NCBI RefSeq assembly: GCF_001428525.1
Contig: NZ_LMHW01000010.1
Coordinates: 758,504-822,503, forward strand
Direction of reading: 5' to 3'
From: Flavobacterium sp. Root186
GTDB taxonomy: Bacteria; Bacteroidota; Bacteroidia; Flavobacteriales; Flavobacteriaceae
DNA: 64,000 nt
Each line of letters begins with the position of its first letter. Position 1 is the first letter of the stretch. Positions 34,270 to 43,287 of the stretch are shown piece by piece. The notes below the pieces were generated by a model. The model was given only the letters and a program-made list of their open reading frames with translations. It searched no databases and was not told the origin of the DNA. The position numbers were made by a program, and so were the translations under genes.

Positions 34270-34635
34270 ATGAAAAAAGTTCTACTGTTATTAATTATTT
34301 TTTGCCTTTTTGGATGCAAAAAATTTGTTGTTTCGTTTGAGCAGCCAACAAACATGAAGCTAGATAATTTAAAGTTGGAAGTACTTCTGGATGAAAAGAA
34401 AGTTCAGGAAATTAACTTAAAAGCGACAAATGCCATGCCTGCTTATGAAACGACAGAGTTGTCAGTATCTGAAAAAGGAAAACACCAGCTTCAGGTAAAA
34501 GTAAGAGACACGATATTTAATTATGATATAAAGTATCCCGAAGAAAAATATATTATGGTAACTGCTCATTTAAAAGAGAATGGGAAAATCCATATCGGAA
34601 TTTTAAAACAAGCATATAAATATAGATTTCATTAA
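34270..34635 (+). CDS. small lipoprotein of unknown function
   Basis: A 121-residue protein with a lipoprotein signal (LFGC, Cys16). The mature part is a short beta-rich domain (LDNLKLEVLLDEKKVQEINLKA; KHQLQVKVRDTIFNYDIKYP) with no Cys and no recognised family. It has a terminator on each side and so is probably its own unit. Confidence 0.7.
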   Translation: MKKVLLLLIIFCLFGCKKFVVSFEQPTNMKLDNLKLEVLLDEKKVQEINLKATNAMPAYETTELSVSEKGKHQLQVKVRDTIFNYDIKYPEEKYIMVTAHLKENGKIHIGILKQAYKYRFH

Positions 34636-34657
34636 TCAATTAGAATGATATTAATTA

Positions 34658-34694
34658 AAAAAGCCTTTCGGAAGTGAAATTCTGAAAGGCTTTT
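34658..34694. terminator. terminator, AAAGCCTTTC/GAAAGGCTTT type
   Basis: AAAAGCCTTTC (34659-34669) pairs with GAAAGGCTTTT (34684-34694). It is a near-copy of the terminators at 31409 and 34146. Confidence 0.8.
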
Positions 34695-34706
34695 AGTTTA
34701 TATTAT

Positions 34707-34783
34707 TTAACCGCAAAGTTCGCTAAGATTTACGCAAAGTTCGCAAAGCTATTAACATAAAGCTTTGCGAACTTTGTGGTTAA
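34707..34783. repeat. fold-back repeat of GCAAAGTTCGC units
   Basis: AGTTCGCAAAGCT (34738-34750) pairs perfectly with AGCTTTGCGAACT (34761-34773). The outer TTAACCGCAAAGTTCGC (34707-34723) can alternatively pair with GCGAACTTTGTGGTTAA (34767-34783) with one G-U. It ends 10 bases before the GH1 stop codon on the minus strand. Confidence 0.8.
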
Positions 34784-34793
34784 ATTATAAGGT

Positions 34794-36146
34794 TTAAGAT
34801 AAAAAATCTTTAAACCATAATCCAGAATTTTTGATCGTTCTTTTCTGCGTTTCGAAATCTACGTGGATTAATCCGAAGCGGGCGTTATAACCTTCAGCCC
34901 ATTCGAAGTTATCCGTCAAACTCCACACAAAATAGCCTTCAACATTTAAGCCTTCTTCTTTTGCTTTTAAGATTTGTTCTAAATGATCCTGAATATAATG
35001 CGTTCTTTTAATATCAAATACTTTTCCGTTTGTAACGGTATCCGGAAAAGCGGCTCCATTTTCAGTAATTATGATTTTTTTGATGCCCTTGTACTCGTTG
35101 AATTTTTTTAGAACGTGATACAATGCAGGTGGATAAACTTCCCAGCCCATTTCGGTAGAAATTACGTTTCTTTTTTCGGCACTTATCAATTCGGCACCAA
35201 TATAAGGAATCAGCATTGCCGACTTTACTACTTCACGCGTATAACATTGTAATCCGATGAAATCAAAATCAAAATCGAGATTGTTTAAATCATCTTCTAA
35301 AATATAATTATTAAGCTTTTTAAGCACAGGAAGATCTTTCTGCGGATAACCCAATCCTAAAATAGGCTCTATAAAAGTTCGGTTTAATAAAGTATCGACA
35401 CGTTTGGCGGCTTCAATATCTTTTTGGCTATCTGTTGCCGGCTCAATATGCGTACACGAAAATGTAGTTCCGATATTAGCATTCGGAATTTTGTTTCGCA
35501 ATATTTTGGCACCCGCAGCCGTTGCCAGCGTTACATGGTGCATTGCTTTTAGGTAATTGGTAATTCCCTTTTTTCCGGGTGCATGAATGCCTAGAAAATA
35601 GCCTGCTCCGGTAAATACCGAAGGTTCATTAATTACCATCCAGTTTTTAACACGATCACCAAAATACTGTGCACAAACGTCAACATATTCTGAAAACCAA
35701 GAAACCGATTCACGGCTTGTCCAGCCTCCTTTTAATTCGAGTTCATGTGGTAAATCCCAGTGGTAAAGTGTAATCCAGGGTTGAATTCCGGCGGCAAGTA
35801 ATGAATCGATAATTTTATTGTAATAATCGATTCCGGCTTGATTAACGGGATGAGTTCCCGTTGGCATAATTCGGGGCCAGCTGATAGAGAATCTAAAATT
35901 CGGAATATTTAATTCCCGAATTAAATCAATATCGTCCTGATAAGAATTATAAAAGTCGCAGGCGGTTAGGGCATGATGACCGTTTTTGATTTTCCCTTTT
36001 TGAGAAGTAAAAACGTCCCAGATAGAAGAACCTTTTCCGTCAGAATCATGTGCTCCCTCAATTTGGAAAGCGGCGGTAGAAACACCCCACAAGAAATCGT
36101 CACCAAATTGGTTTTTGTTCAAAAATGAGTTTTCAATTTTATTCAT
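34794..36146 (-). CDS. GH1 beta-glucosidase
   Basis: A 450-residue family 1 glycoside hydrolase. The acid/base is Glu174 in WMVINEPSVF, the nucleophile is Glu362 in IIITENGAAF, and the N-terminal FLWGVSTAAFQIEGA is the family signature. The C-terminal WSLTDNFEWAEGYNARFGL shows the aglycone/glycone binding Glu and Trp residues. No signal peptide is evident, so it acts in the cytoplasm on small beta-glucosides brought in by other systems. No SusCD pair or transporter lies beside it. The 210-base gap upstream shows no clear operator. Confidence 0.95.
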   Translation of the reverse strand: MNKIENSFLNKNQFGDDFLWGVSTAAFQIEGAHDSDGKGSSIWDVFTSQKGKIKNGHHALTACDFYNSYQDDIDLIRELNIPNFRFSISWPRIMPTGTHPVNQAGIDYYNKIIDSLLAAGIQPWITLYHWDLPHELELKGGWTSRESVSWFSEYVDVCAQYFGDRVKNWMVINEPSVFTGAGYFLGIHAPGKKGITNYLKAMHHVTLATAAGAKILRNKIPNANIGTTFSCTHIEPATDSQKDIEAAKRVDTLLNRTFIEPILGLGYPQKDLPVLKKLNNYILEDDLNNLDFDFDFIGLQCYTREVVKSAMLIPYIGAELISAEKRNVISTEMGWEVYPPALYHVLKKFNEYKGIKKIIITENGAAFPDTVTNGKVFDIKRTHYIQDHLEQILKAKEEGLNVEGYFVWSLTDNFEWAEGYNARFGLIHVDFETQKRTIKNSGLWFKDFLS

Positions 36147-36357
36147 TCAATGGTACTTTCCTTTATTTTTAAACTGCTTTATTAATGAAGGAAAGAAGAC
36201 TGCATGGCTCTTAAAAAAAGCCATTCTTTGAATGATACCAGGAAATTTAGGTTAAAGAATTTCATAACGATTAGTTTTAATCAAATTAATAAAACTAATG
36301 TGAATTTATTGTAAAGCTATTATTATCAAATGATTAAATAAAAAATGGGAAGATAAA

Positions 36358-36567
36358 TCAATCTTCCCATCCACAAAGTGTTAAACCATAACCCTGAGCT
36401 TGTTTAAGTGATGTTTTTACAACTTCCTGCCTGCATGACGATAAGCCTCGGCAATGTTCCTTATAATGGTATTTTTTCGATCCGCTTGAACCGCAGATAT
36501 AAACGCTTGTATCTGGAGGAGAAAAAGAAGTCAAAAAAACAAAAAATAAGAGTAAAGTATATTTCAT
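36358..36567 (-). CDS. tiny exported Cys-rich protein
   Basis: A 69-residue protein with a signal peptide (about 1-17, ending near SFS). The mature part has four Cys and a motif KYHYKEHCRGLSSC, which recalls small extracellular modules that bind metal through His/Cys (Ada- or Excalibur-like spacing). The assignment is weak. It is probably cotranscribed with the lipoprotein gene 10 bases upstream. Confidence 0.7.
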   Translation of the reverse strand: MKYTLLLFFVFLTSFSPPDTSVYICGSSGSKKYHYKEHCRGLSSCRQEVVKTSLKQAQGYGLTLCGWED

Positions 36568-36577
36568 CAGTTCGTTT

Positions 36578-36985
36578 TTATTTTACAATTAAATTGTATT
36601 CGTTTCCTTTTTTATCAGTAGCTTTTAATTTTCCGTATGCAATCCATTCGGTATTAATTTCTATTTCGGCAACAGTATCGGTTAAAATTCCGGCGCCGTA
36701 TTTCCCCTGAACATTAATATTTCCATAAACCGAATCGCCTACTGCATTTATTCCTTTTACATCATAATTGTATTCATAATCTCCCGAATTGCCGGTTCTG
36801 TATTCGTATTGATGCGTTTTATTTACATGATACGTTTTTGCTTCTTCAGGCGTAATTGTTTTACGATCGTCTGCTGTAATTACGGGTTTATAAAATGTGT
36901 TTATTTGCGGTGGAGGCGGAGCAGAGGCCTTTTCGCAGGAATAAAACGTAAATAATAAAAGTAAGATGAAGTAGTTTTTTGACAT
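36578..36985 (-). CDS. small lipoprotein of unknown function
   Basis: A 135-residue protein with a lipobox ending at Cys17 (FTFYSC), followed by a Pro-rich linker (APPPPQ). The C-terminal 80 residues form a beta-rich module with YRTGNSGDYEYNYDVKGINAVGDSVYGNINVQGKYG (about 61-96). The YEYNY..G..GD.V.G...V.GK pattern is shared with small Bacteroidota secreted proteins. No function is known. It lies 10 bases upstream of the tiny Cys-rich protein. Confidence 0.75.
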   Translation of the reverse strand: MSKNYFILLLLFTFYSCEKASAPPPPQINTFYKPVITADDRKTITPEEAKTYHVNKTHQYEYRTGNSGDYEYNYDVKGINAVGDSVYGNINVQGKYGAGILTDTVAEIEINTEWIAYGKLKATDKKGNEYNLIVK

Positions 36986-37121
36986 AGGCTTTTGTGGTAT
37001 TTGGTTAGACTTAAAATCCTATTTTTTATTGTTTTATTGTTTTATAAGACTGCGATAAATCTAATTAGAATTATGGTCTTTAAAACGAGTACTTATACGT
37101 GATTTTTCTACTTCTTTTTAT

Positions 37122-37331
37122 TTAAAATCCATTATTATATTTTACATTAAAAGCGTGATCAGACATAAACAAGAGTCCGAAGAACTGAAAAAATGCTAAT
37201 ATTGAAGGAATGAAAGTCCAACAAAATAATAAGTAGAGAATTCCTTGGCCTGATTGTCCTAAATAGAATTTATGGATTCCAATTCCTCCGAAAAAAAGTG
37301 TCAAGATTGCTGCGGTTAATTTACTTTTCAT
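37122..37331 (-). CDS. TM2-domain protein
   Basis: A 69-residue membrane protein made of a TM2 domain: two TM helices joined by a short turn, with LFFGGIGIHKFYLGQSGQGILYLLF as the family core (about 11-35). The start at 37331 (MKSKLTA) is chosen because TM2 proteins begin near this point. It lies 4 bases after the PH-SHOCT gene, third in an operon with a lone HsdR-N domain protein. TM2 domains are frequent partners of signalling or SHOCT proteins; the role is unknown. Confidence 0.85.
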   Translation of the reverse strand: MKSKLTAAILTLFFGGIGIHKFYLGQSGQGILYLLFCWTFIPSILAFFQFFGLLFMSDHAFNVKYNNGF

Positions 37332-37335
37332 AAGT

Positions 37336-37938
37336 TTACATTTTAGATAAAATTTCTGTTTTTTTAGTATCAAATTCTGTTTGCGAAATAATTTCGCTTT
37401 CTAATAATTTTTTTAATTTTTGAAGTGTTTCCAACGGATCTTCTTTCTGCTCTTGATTTTGCGGAATTGGCAAACCTGCATTTACCGTAATTCCACCGCC
37501 AGCAATTGCTCGTTTTGTTTCTAAATCATGTTCACGTCTAAACACGACCATTTCTTCTTCTTTTTGCTGTGCAAACTGATATAATTTTCTTGCTTGGGCT
37601 TTAGGTAAATAATCAAGCATATTAATATGCCCTTTTATCGTTTTCATTGAAAAAGTTGCGCCCATAATTCCTTCTTTCATATGACAATCAAGAATGTCTT
37701 TCCATGCGTAATCCTGAAAATCCATAGACAAACCTAAATTCTTAGGTCTGCAGAAAATAATTCTTTTATTAGTTAAAGCGATGCAGTCTGGAGATAAATT
37801 TATAGCTGGTTTTTTCTGTACCGCAATATATTCTACCTGCTCTCCCGAGGTTAATAATCCATTAACTTTAACTAAAAGCTTTTCAACGGCCTTTGGGTCT
37901 TGTTCTTCATTTAAGAACTTTTTTAAATCGTTTATCAT
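37336..37938 (-). CDS. PH domain-SHOCT domain protein
   Basis: A 200-residue soluble protein. Residues about 25-125 form a bacterial PH (YokE-like) domain (CIALTNKRIIFCRPK; AWKDILDCHMKEG; TFSMKTIKG). Residues 168-200 form a SHOCT motif (DPLETLQKLKKLLESEIISQTEFDTKKTEILSKM), a short oligomerisation helix pair. It follows the HsdR-N gene by 12 bases and precedes the TM2 gene by 4, so the three are one operon. Such proteins often tether to membranes; the binding partner is not known. Confidence 0.88.
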   Translation of the reverse strand: MINDLKKFLNEEQDPKAVEKLLVKVNGLLTSGEQVEYIAVQKKPAINLSPDCIALTNKRIIFCRPKNLGLSMDFQDYAWKDILDCHMKEGIMGATFSMKTIKGHINMLDYLPKAQARKLYQFAQQKEEEMVVFRREHDLETKRAIAGGGITVNAGLPIPQNQEQKEDPLETLQKLKKLLESEIISQTEFDTKKTEILSKM

Positions 37939-37950
37939 AATTAGTTTGTT

Positions 37951-39006
37951 TTATTCGGTTTCGTAAAGTGTAACTGTTTCTAGTAATTCTTTTTCATATT
38001 GATAAATATCGTCAATAGATGAAATTGCAATTTTTGATTCATTTTTATTATCATTAAAAAGGCTGATATATTTTTTGTTAGTATTTAAATGAAGTCTGGC
38101 AAGAGGTTTTCTATTGTTATCATCGAGGAGAATTCCGAAATAAGATTGTGTGTCGCGATGTACAATTCGGTTTGCTGGCAATTTGCGGCGCAGAATTGCA
38201 ACTATTATTCGATAACCGTCAAGTTCTTCTTCGGTAGTATTAATTTTATTATCGTCTTCAACTGTTGAAATTTCTTCATCTTGTTGTTTAAGCGTTTCTT
38301 TAGTTAAGGCTGCATTTAATCGGTCATTAATTTTGTCATTAATAAATTGACTGACTGATTTCTGAACCAAATCTTTAAATTCATCCACTACTTTTTCAGT
38401 TAATCTTCCGGTGTATATTTTACCTGCAAATAATTTTGTAAAATCGTTTGAAGGACTTTCTAATTCTGTATTTATTAACTTCTTGATTTCTTTAATGTAT
38501 TTTAATGAACTTGCATTGCTTACAATATTATCTACATCGAAATTAGCTTTATGAAATTTTGCAATTTCGTTTATCGTATTTTCTTTTAGATTGCAAATGT
38601 CAAATTCTAAAAATGGTTTTTCATCCATTTTGTTCTGATCATCTAAATCAGTAAAAAACTGATAACTAATTCCGTTTGTTAAAAGCGCAAATCGGGTTTT
38701 TGTAACATGGAAATAGCGAAACAACTGTGAATTATGAACGGTAAGTTTTTCTTTCCAGCTTTTACATTCGACAATTATAATTGGTTCTCCATTTTGAAAA
38801 ATAGCATAATCTACTTTTTCTCCTTTTTTTAAGCCGAGGTCTGCCGTAAATTCGGGAACTACTTCTAGTGGATTAAAAGCATCATAGCCCAAAACATGTA
38901 TAAAAGGCAGTACAAAAGCATGTTTTGTAGATTCTTCTGTTTCGATTTTACCTTTCAGCTGATTTATTTTATCTGCTAATGATTTTAGTTGAATATTCAT
39001 TTCCAT
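37951..39006 (-). CDS. stand-alone HsdR N-terminal (PD-(D/E)XK) domain protein
   Basis: A 351-residue protein whose first 150 residues match the N-terminal nuclease-like domain of type I restriction HsdR (HSDR_N). The PD-(D/E)XK motif is complete: KVDYAIFQNGEPIIIVECKSW, with Asp66, Glu80 and Lys82, plus Glu25 upstream. No helicase domain or hsdS/hsdM follows. The C-terminal half (about 250-345) looks like a small domain that may bind nucleic acid (IVAILRRKLPANRIVHRDTQSYFGILLDD). It is the first gene of an operon with PH-SHOCT and TM2. The function is unknown; a nuclease acting without a methylase would need its own control. Confidence 0.85.
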   Translation of the reverse strand: MEMNIQLKSLADKINQLKGKIETEESTKHAFVLPFIHVLGYDAFNPLEVVPEFTADLGLKKGEKVDYAIFQNGEPIIIVECKSWKEKLTVHNSQLFRYFHVTKTRFALLTNGISYQFFTDLDDQNKMDEKPFLEFDICNLKENTINEIAKFHKANFDVDNIVSNASSLKYIKEIKKLINTELESPSNDFTKLFAGKIYTGRLTEKVVDEFKDLVQKSVSQFINDKINDRLNAALTKETLKQQDEEISTVEDDNKINTTEEELDGYRIIVAILRRKLPANRIVHRDTQSYFGILLDDNNRKPLARLHLNTNKKYISLFNDNKNESKIAISSIDDIYQYEKELLETVTLYETE

Positions 39007-39101
39007 TGGTTTGTAGTTTAAATTAATAATTCAAAAGTAAAACCAATAAAAACCAGTATATTACGGAAATCCATAATCCATAAAATTATCTTAAAGAAAT
39101 T

Positions 39102-39124
39102 AAAAAAAGCCCCCGAAGGAGCTT
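39102..39124 (-). terminator. terminator after the TPR-kinase operon
   Basis: On the minus strand AAGCTCC and GGGGCTT pair (one G-U) around TTCG, followed by T7. Confidence 0.85.
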
Positions 39125-39148
39125 AAAAGAAGGTATAATTTTAAGGAA

Positions 39149-39817
39149 TTAAATAATCCCCATATCTTTTGTAATAGAAACTAAATGAATGGTATTATTC
39201 GCTTTAAAAAAGTCTTTGAGTTTAGATAATCTTTTTTCTACAGCACTTTTACTGTTGGGTTTGATATCGGAGCTTTTAAAAATCTCTATTATTTCATCTT
39301 GCGAAGTCCCGTCAGATAAATATTTCAGGATTTTAATATCGACATCGTCAATTTCGTAATTGTTTTTTTCCTGTAATGCAGAAGCAACCTCGGGAGAAAT
39401 AAATATCTGGTCTGAAGTCGAAATTAGATTGATTGCTTTTTTTAATTCTTCGATACTATTTAAACCTTTCAGGACAAAAGCATCAATTTCGGCATTGTCA
39501 AAAAGAGATTTTATGCGGTAACTTTTATCTTCTACAGAATAAGCGATAATTTTAATATTGGGCTGCAGTTCACGAACTTTTTGAACCAGTTCGTCTCCAT
39601 TAGCAATATCCGATCTGCGATGATCGGTTTTAAACGAAAGATCACTGATTAACAAATCATAAGGTTCGTTTTGATTGATTGCAGCGCGTATTTTTAAAAA
39701 CGCTTCGTCACAAAATTTTGAATGTTGAAAATCGACAATATTTAAATCTTTTAAAACTTGCTGAATTCCTAAATTCATTGCGTCAAGATCTTCGGCTATT
39801 ATTACTTTTTTAAACAT
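39149..39817 (-). CDS. response regulator with LuxR-like output domain
   Basis: A 222-residue protein with an N-terminal receiver (IAEDLDAMN at 8-16, the likely phosphorylated Asp59 in LLISDLSF, and IKIIAYS) and a C-terminal HTH (DDVDIKILKYLSDGTSQDEIIEIFKSSDIKPNSKSAVEKRLSKL, about 157-200). The HTH is close to the GerE/LuxR pattern but diverged. It lies 6 bases after its probable kinase, and a terminator follows. The receiver carries an atypical insertion (SFKTDHRRSDIANGDE). Confidence 0.93.
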   Translation of the reverse strand: MFKKVIIAEDLDAMNLGIQQVLKDLNIVDFQHSKFCDEAFLKIRAAINQNEPYDLLISDLSFKTDHRRSDIANGDELVQKVRELQPNIKIIAYSVEDKSYRIKSLFDNAEIDAFVLKGLNSIEELKKAINLISTSDQIFISPEVASALQEKNNYEIDDVDIKILKYLSDGTSQDEIIEIFKSSDIKPNSKSAVEKRLSKLKDFFKANNTIHLVSITKDMGII

Positions 39818-39823
39818 AGGCTT

Positions 39824-41518
39824 TTATTTAGGCATTGTTATTTTAACTTTAAAACCTTTATCTGGTTCAGTTTCAAAAGTAATAGTTCCTTTTATGGCCA
39901 GAATACGGTTTTCCATATTTTGTAAACCATTTTTTATAATTTTTGATTTTTCGCAGCCTTTTCCGTTATCAGAGTAGTTTATAAATAAGGTATTTGAGTT
40001 ACTTTCAAACTTTACAACGACGATAGAAGCTCCGCTGTGTTTTTTCATATTGACCATTAATTCATGTAATACCCGCTGAATTGCTATCTTTTTTAAATCT
40101 TCAATAGAATCCCAATTTACCTTTTCGATATTCGTAATAATAACATTAGTACTATCGCTGTTATAGGTAGAAAGCATTTCTTTTAAATTGTTAAAGTAAT
40201 TTGATCCGGTATCGATATCATTATTTTCTCTGGAAATGCCGCGCACACGACTGTAAATATGATCGAGTTTTTGCAATAAAGTTTCTTTTGTATTTTGAAT
40301 TTCCAGCGGTTGTGTCTGGGTAAAAGTTATGGTATTAAAAACATCATTTGCCAGTTCATCGTGAATGTCTTTCGCGATTCTGGTTTCGGTATCGTAGGCC
40401 GTTTTTATTTTTTCGATTCGGTTTCGATTTTGATAAAACTTTCTCAAGTAGAGCAACAGAAAAAAGAGCGATACAATCCCGATTATAAAAAATATCCTCT
40501 GGTATCTTGCTTTTTGAAGTGACAATTCATTTTCTACTTTTTCTAATCGCAGTTTTTGGTTTTCGTCTTTTTCTTTTTTTGAATCGTATTTAATTTTAGC
40601 AAACTTGTTTTTAAAGTTGTTTCTAATTTTGATTATACTGTCATTTATTGAAATATACTGCTGGGCATATTTTGTACCGGAACCATTAGAAATTAGAAAG
40701 GATAAAGCTTTCAATCGTTCGTCAACACTATTTAGTTGAGTGGAAATTTCATAGGCTTTTTTAGCATTTTTATTTGATTTTGCAATGTCAGTTTTGGAAT
40801 AAAATTCGGAGAGGTGAAGATAACTTTCAATACTTCCGTATAAATCATCTGCTTTTGTTCTCAATTCCAGACTTTCATTCATAAGTTGAAGCCCTTTTTC
40901 ATTTAAGCCTTTTTTAAAATAGGCAAATCCAAGATTATCAATTACTCTTGCTTTACTTTTTACAAATTTATCGAATGCTTTTGTCTCTAAAATTCCTTCC
41001 AGAATTTTAACAGCTTTGTCGTATTTTTTCTGTTTAATATAAACAACAGCAATATTGTTTAAAGGAGATTGTTGGGCTGCCTCATCTTTTGAGTCACTGA
41101 TTGCCTGATTATAATAAGATACTGCGTCATCATAAATCGAAAGTTCCTTGTCGGCAATTCCGAAGAAATTATTGACCGCAGCACTATAAATATCCTTCTT
41201 TTTAATATAAGGCAAAGCTTCTGTAAATGTCTCTTTACTTCCGTAATAGTCGCCGTTTATTTGCTGTATATAACCCATTTGAATTAAATTGTAGATCACA
41301 TTGGTAGTGTCTTTTATATATTCAAATGTAATTTTTGATTTGTTGAAGTAGTAAAATGCGCTATTGTAATTGCTCTTTTGAAATTGCTCTGTGGCTTTCT
41401 GTTGTACCACTTTAGCTTCTTTTTCATTCTTATCGTGTATGGGCAATATATTTGTTTTCTCCTCACAGGAAATAAAAAGAAGAAAAATAAGAAAACAAAA
41501 AAACGGGGATCGTAACAT
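39824..41518 (-). CDS. TPR-containing sensor histidine kinase
   Basis: A 564-residue kinase. An N-terminal lipoprotein-like signal (LLFISC, Cys18) is followed by five to six TPR repeats in the periplasm (about 35-290), one TM segment (about 341-358), the HisKA_3 dimerisation helix with His386 (RIAKDIHDELANDV) and a C-terminal ATPase (LMVNMKKHSGAS; NGKGCEKSKIIKNGLQNMENR). It lies 6 bases upstream of its response regulator and 54 bases after a 62-residue lipoprotein gene. Proteins with periplasmic TPRs are usual Bacteroidota sensors; the ligand is unknown. Confidence 0.93.
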   Translation of the reverse strand: MLRSPFFCFLIFLLFISCEEKTNILPIHDKNEKEAKVVQQKATEQFQKSNYNSAFYYFNKSKITFEYIKDTTNVIYNLIQMGYIQQINGDYYGSKETFTEALPYIKKKDIYSAAVNNFFGIADKELSIYDDAVSYYNQAISDSKDEAAQQSPLNNIAVVYIKQKKYDKAVKILEGILETKAFDKFVKSKARVIDNLGFAYFKKGLNEKGLQLMNESLELRTKADDLYGSIESYLHLSEFYSKTDIAKSNKNAKKAYEISTQLNSVDERLKALSFLISNGSGTKYAQQYISINDSIIKIRNNFKNKFAKIKYDSKKEKDENQKLRLEKVENELSLQKARYQRIFFIIGIVSLFFLLLYLRKFYQNRNRIEKIKTAYDTETRIAKDIHDELANDVFNTITFTQTQPLEIQNTKETLLQKLDHIYSRVRGISRENNDIDTGSNYFNNLKEMLSTYNSDSTNVIITNIEKVNWDSIEDLKKIAIQRVLHELMVNMKKHSGASIVVVKFESNSNTLFINYSDNGKGCEKSKIIKNGLQNMENRILAIKGTITFETEPDKGFKVKITMPK

Positions 41519-41572
41519 AAAAATTACTTTCCCCGAATTTAAACAATTATTAAAAACAACAGATTTTATTTG

Positions 41573-41761
41573 TTATTTTTTTGGTGGTGGAAGATTAATA
41601 GGATCATCACCAGGACCATCTGGTTCGCTTGCCTGTATACTGTCTCGAACGACATCTTTTTTTATCTCCGTTTTTTTATTTGTATCAAATTCGTCAGCAG
41701 TACAAGAAAATAATGTAGTTGACAATAGCGCGCACGCTCCCAATAAATATAGAGTTTTCAT
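41573..41761 (-). CDS. 62-residue lipoprotein heading the TPR-kinase operon
   Basis: A very short lipoprotein: lipobox LFSC with Cys20, then 42 residues that are charged at first (DEFDTNKKTEIKKD) and end in a Pro-rich tail (PDGPGDDPINLPPPKK). No fold is expected for most of it. It is the first gene of the kinase operon and could be a ligand, anchor or modulator of the TPR sensor, since both face the periplasm. That role is inference from gene order only. Confidence 0.75.
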   Translation of the reverse strand: MKTLYLLGACALLSTTLFSCTADEFDTNKKTEIKKDVVRDSIQASEPDGPGDDPINLPPPKK

Positions 41762-41846
41762 TTTTTTAAATTTTAAAAATTAGACATAGGCATTGCTGGC
41801 CGGAACTTTTCCGGGCTTTTGGTTGAGTGCAATACCAAATTTGTTT

Positions 41847-41925
41847 GGGAAGTGAAGTGCGTAGAACAGTAAGATTTTCATCTATACTTCCCGGAATAAA
41901 CTCCGTCTTACGGTTTTCCGCACTT
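41847..41925 (-). promoter_or_regulatory. structured leader of the TPR-kinase operon
   Basis: In the 371-base gap upstream of the 62-residue lipoprotein, several helices are possible: AAGTGCG/CGCACTT (41855-41861 with 41919-41925), GTAAGA/TCTTAC (41869-41874 with 41906-41911) and CGGTTTTCCG (41911-41920). A crossing helix pairs GGGAAGT (41847-41853) with ACTTCCC (41886-41892). The crossing pair would be a pseudoknot or an alternative fold. No known riboswitch was recognised. The rest of the gap shows no gene. Confidence 0.45.
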
Positions 41926-42132
41926 TTTGAATAAACTAGTTTTGTACATTTGTTTTTGACCTGCAGATCAAAGCGCTAACTAATTTTGTTGAGGCAAAGT
42001 AACGATGGTTTTGAAGCTGGATTGATCAGAAAGTCAGGAAAGTCTAATATATTTTTTTAAAGTCGGGATAAGTTCTAAGAAGTAGTAAAAAGTAGAATAA
42101 AGTACTTTAGAAAAAGTTTTAAAAAGTTTAAA

Positions 42133-43158
42133 ATGCCTATGTCAAACTATACTTTTGAAGATTATAAAAAAGCTATTAAAGCTAAATATGAAGAGGAAAT
42201 AGAAGGGGAACATTCCTATAATTTAAGTTCTCCAACTACAGCAAATCTTAGAAAATTATGTGTGAAAAGATTCAAGTCAAACAATAATAAAGATGACTTA
42301 AGTGCTTTTGAATCTTTTTTTGATGTTCCATTTGATAAGGATAAAAAGAATTTGTTTGGAGATGACGAGATGAATAAATTAGAAGCGGTTAAGAGATTTT
42401 TTTTAGGTAGAACAGAAAACCCTGCTGAAGATACAATTCAATTAGCTGCAATACTTGTAGATCTTCAACCAAGGCCTTTTAACAAGTTTAGAAAACAAAA
42501 TGATCCAGATGATTTAGAATTAATAAATGATCTTAGAGATACCAAATTTTTTAGTCCACAAAATTCTTCTGATGATTTGATAGATGAGGTGGAAAACGAA
42601 AATGTTATTGATCCGAAAATTGAAGAGCCAAAAGAAAATCAAAGTCAGGAATCTGAGCCAATTCAAGATGAAGAATCTGAACCAATTTTTGTTGCTGAAA
42701 AACCTGAATCATTTCAAAATCAAGAATTAGCACCAACTCCGGCACCCATATCAACTTTTGTTAACATAGATGAGGGAACACCAAATAATATATGGAGGTA
42801 TTTAGGAATTACAGCTGTTGTTGTTGGATTAGGTTTAATCATTTATTTAGCCTTGCCAAAAAAAGATTGCATGCAATGGTCTGGCGACCATTATGATGAA
42901 GTAAGCTGTGATTTGAAAATAGGTGGAATAGGAACATTTAACTCGCCTGAACCTTATGATGAAAGAATTATTGATCTTCGAAGAATTAAGGTTTGCGATA
43001 CAACAATCTTTTTTAAAAATGAAAAAGCTGTTGTTTGGTATGCTAAGGTGGGAGATAGTGTTGAGTTTTTTAACACACATGGAATGCATCCGGAAAACGG
43101 CAGAGCCTTAAGACCCATAACTCATTATATCATCAATAAATATGTAATAAAAAAATAA
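42133..43158 (+). CDS. single-TM protein of unknown function
   Basis: A 341-residue protein with a soluble N-terminal domain (about 1-120; FEDYKKAIKAKYEEEIEGEHSYNLSSPTTANLRKLCVKRF) and an acidic Gln/Glu/Pro-rich linker (about 140-210). One TM helix follows (about 222-243, YLGITAVVVGLGLIIYLAL), then a C-terminal domain of about 95 residues with three Cys. The N-terminus resembles the small DNA-binding-like modules seen next to SHOCT or TM proteins but is not assigned. It is divergent from the TPR-kinase operon, so a shared regulatory region is possible. Confidence 0.7.
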   Translation: MPMSNYTFEDYKKAIKAKYEEEIEGEHSYNLSSPTTANLRKLCVKRFKSNNNKDDLSAFESFFDVPFDKDKKNLFGDDEMNKLEAVKRFFLGRTENPAEDTIQLAAILVDLQPRPFNKFRKQNDPDDLELINDLRDTKFFSPQNSSDDLIDEVENENVIDPKIEEPKENQSQESEPIQDEESEPIFVAEKPESFQNQELAPTPAPISTFVNIDEGTPNNIWRYLGITAVVVGLGLIIYLALPKKDCMQWSGDHYDEVSCDLKIGGIGTFNSPEPYDERIIDLRRIKVCDTTIFFKNEKAVVWYAKVGDSVEFFNTHGMHPENGRALRPITHYIINKYVIKK

Positions 43159-43287
43159 AGTCTAAAGATATTGCTTTTCAAATAAATGCGATTTATGTAA
43201 AATAAACTTAAAATCATGGAAATTTATGTAAGATTATACTTTTAATTTAGCATTATTAAATTAATTCTATAAAAAAAACAAATCGAC

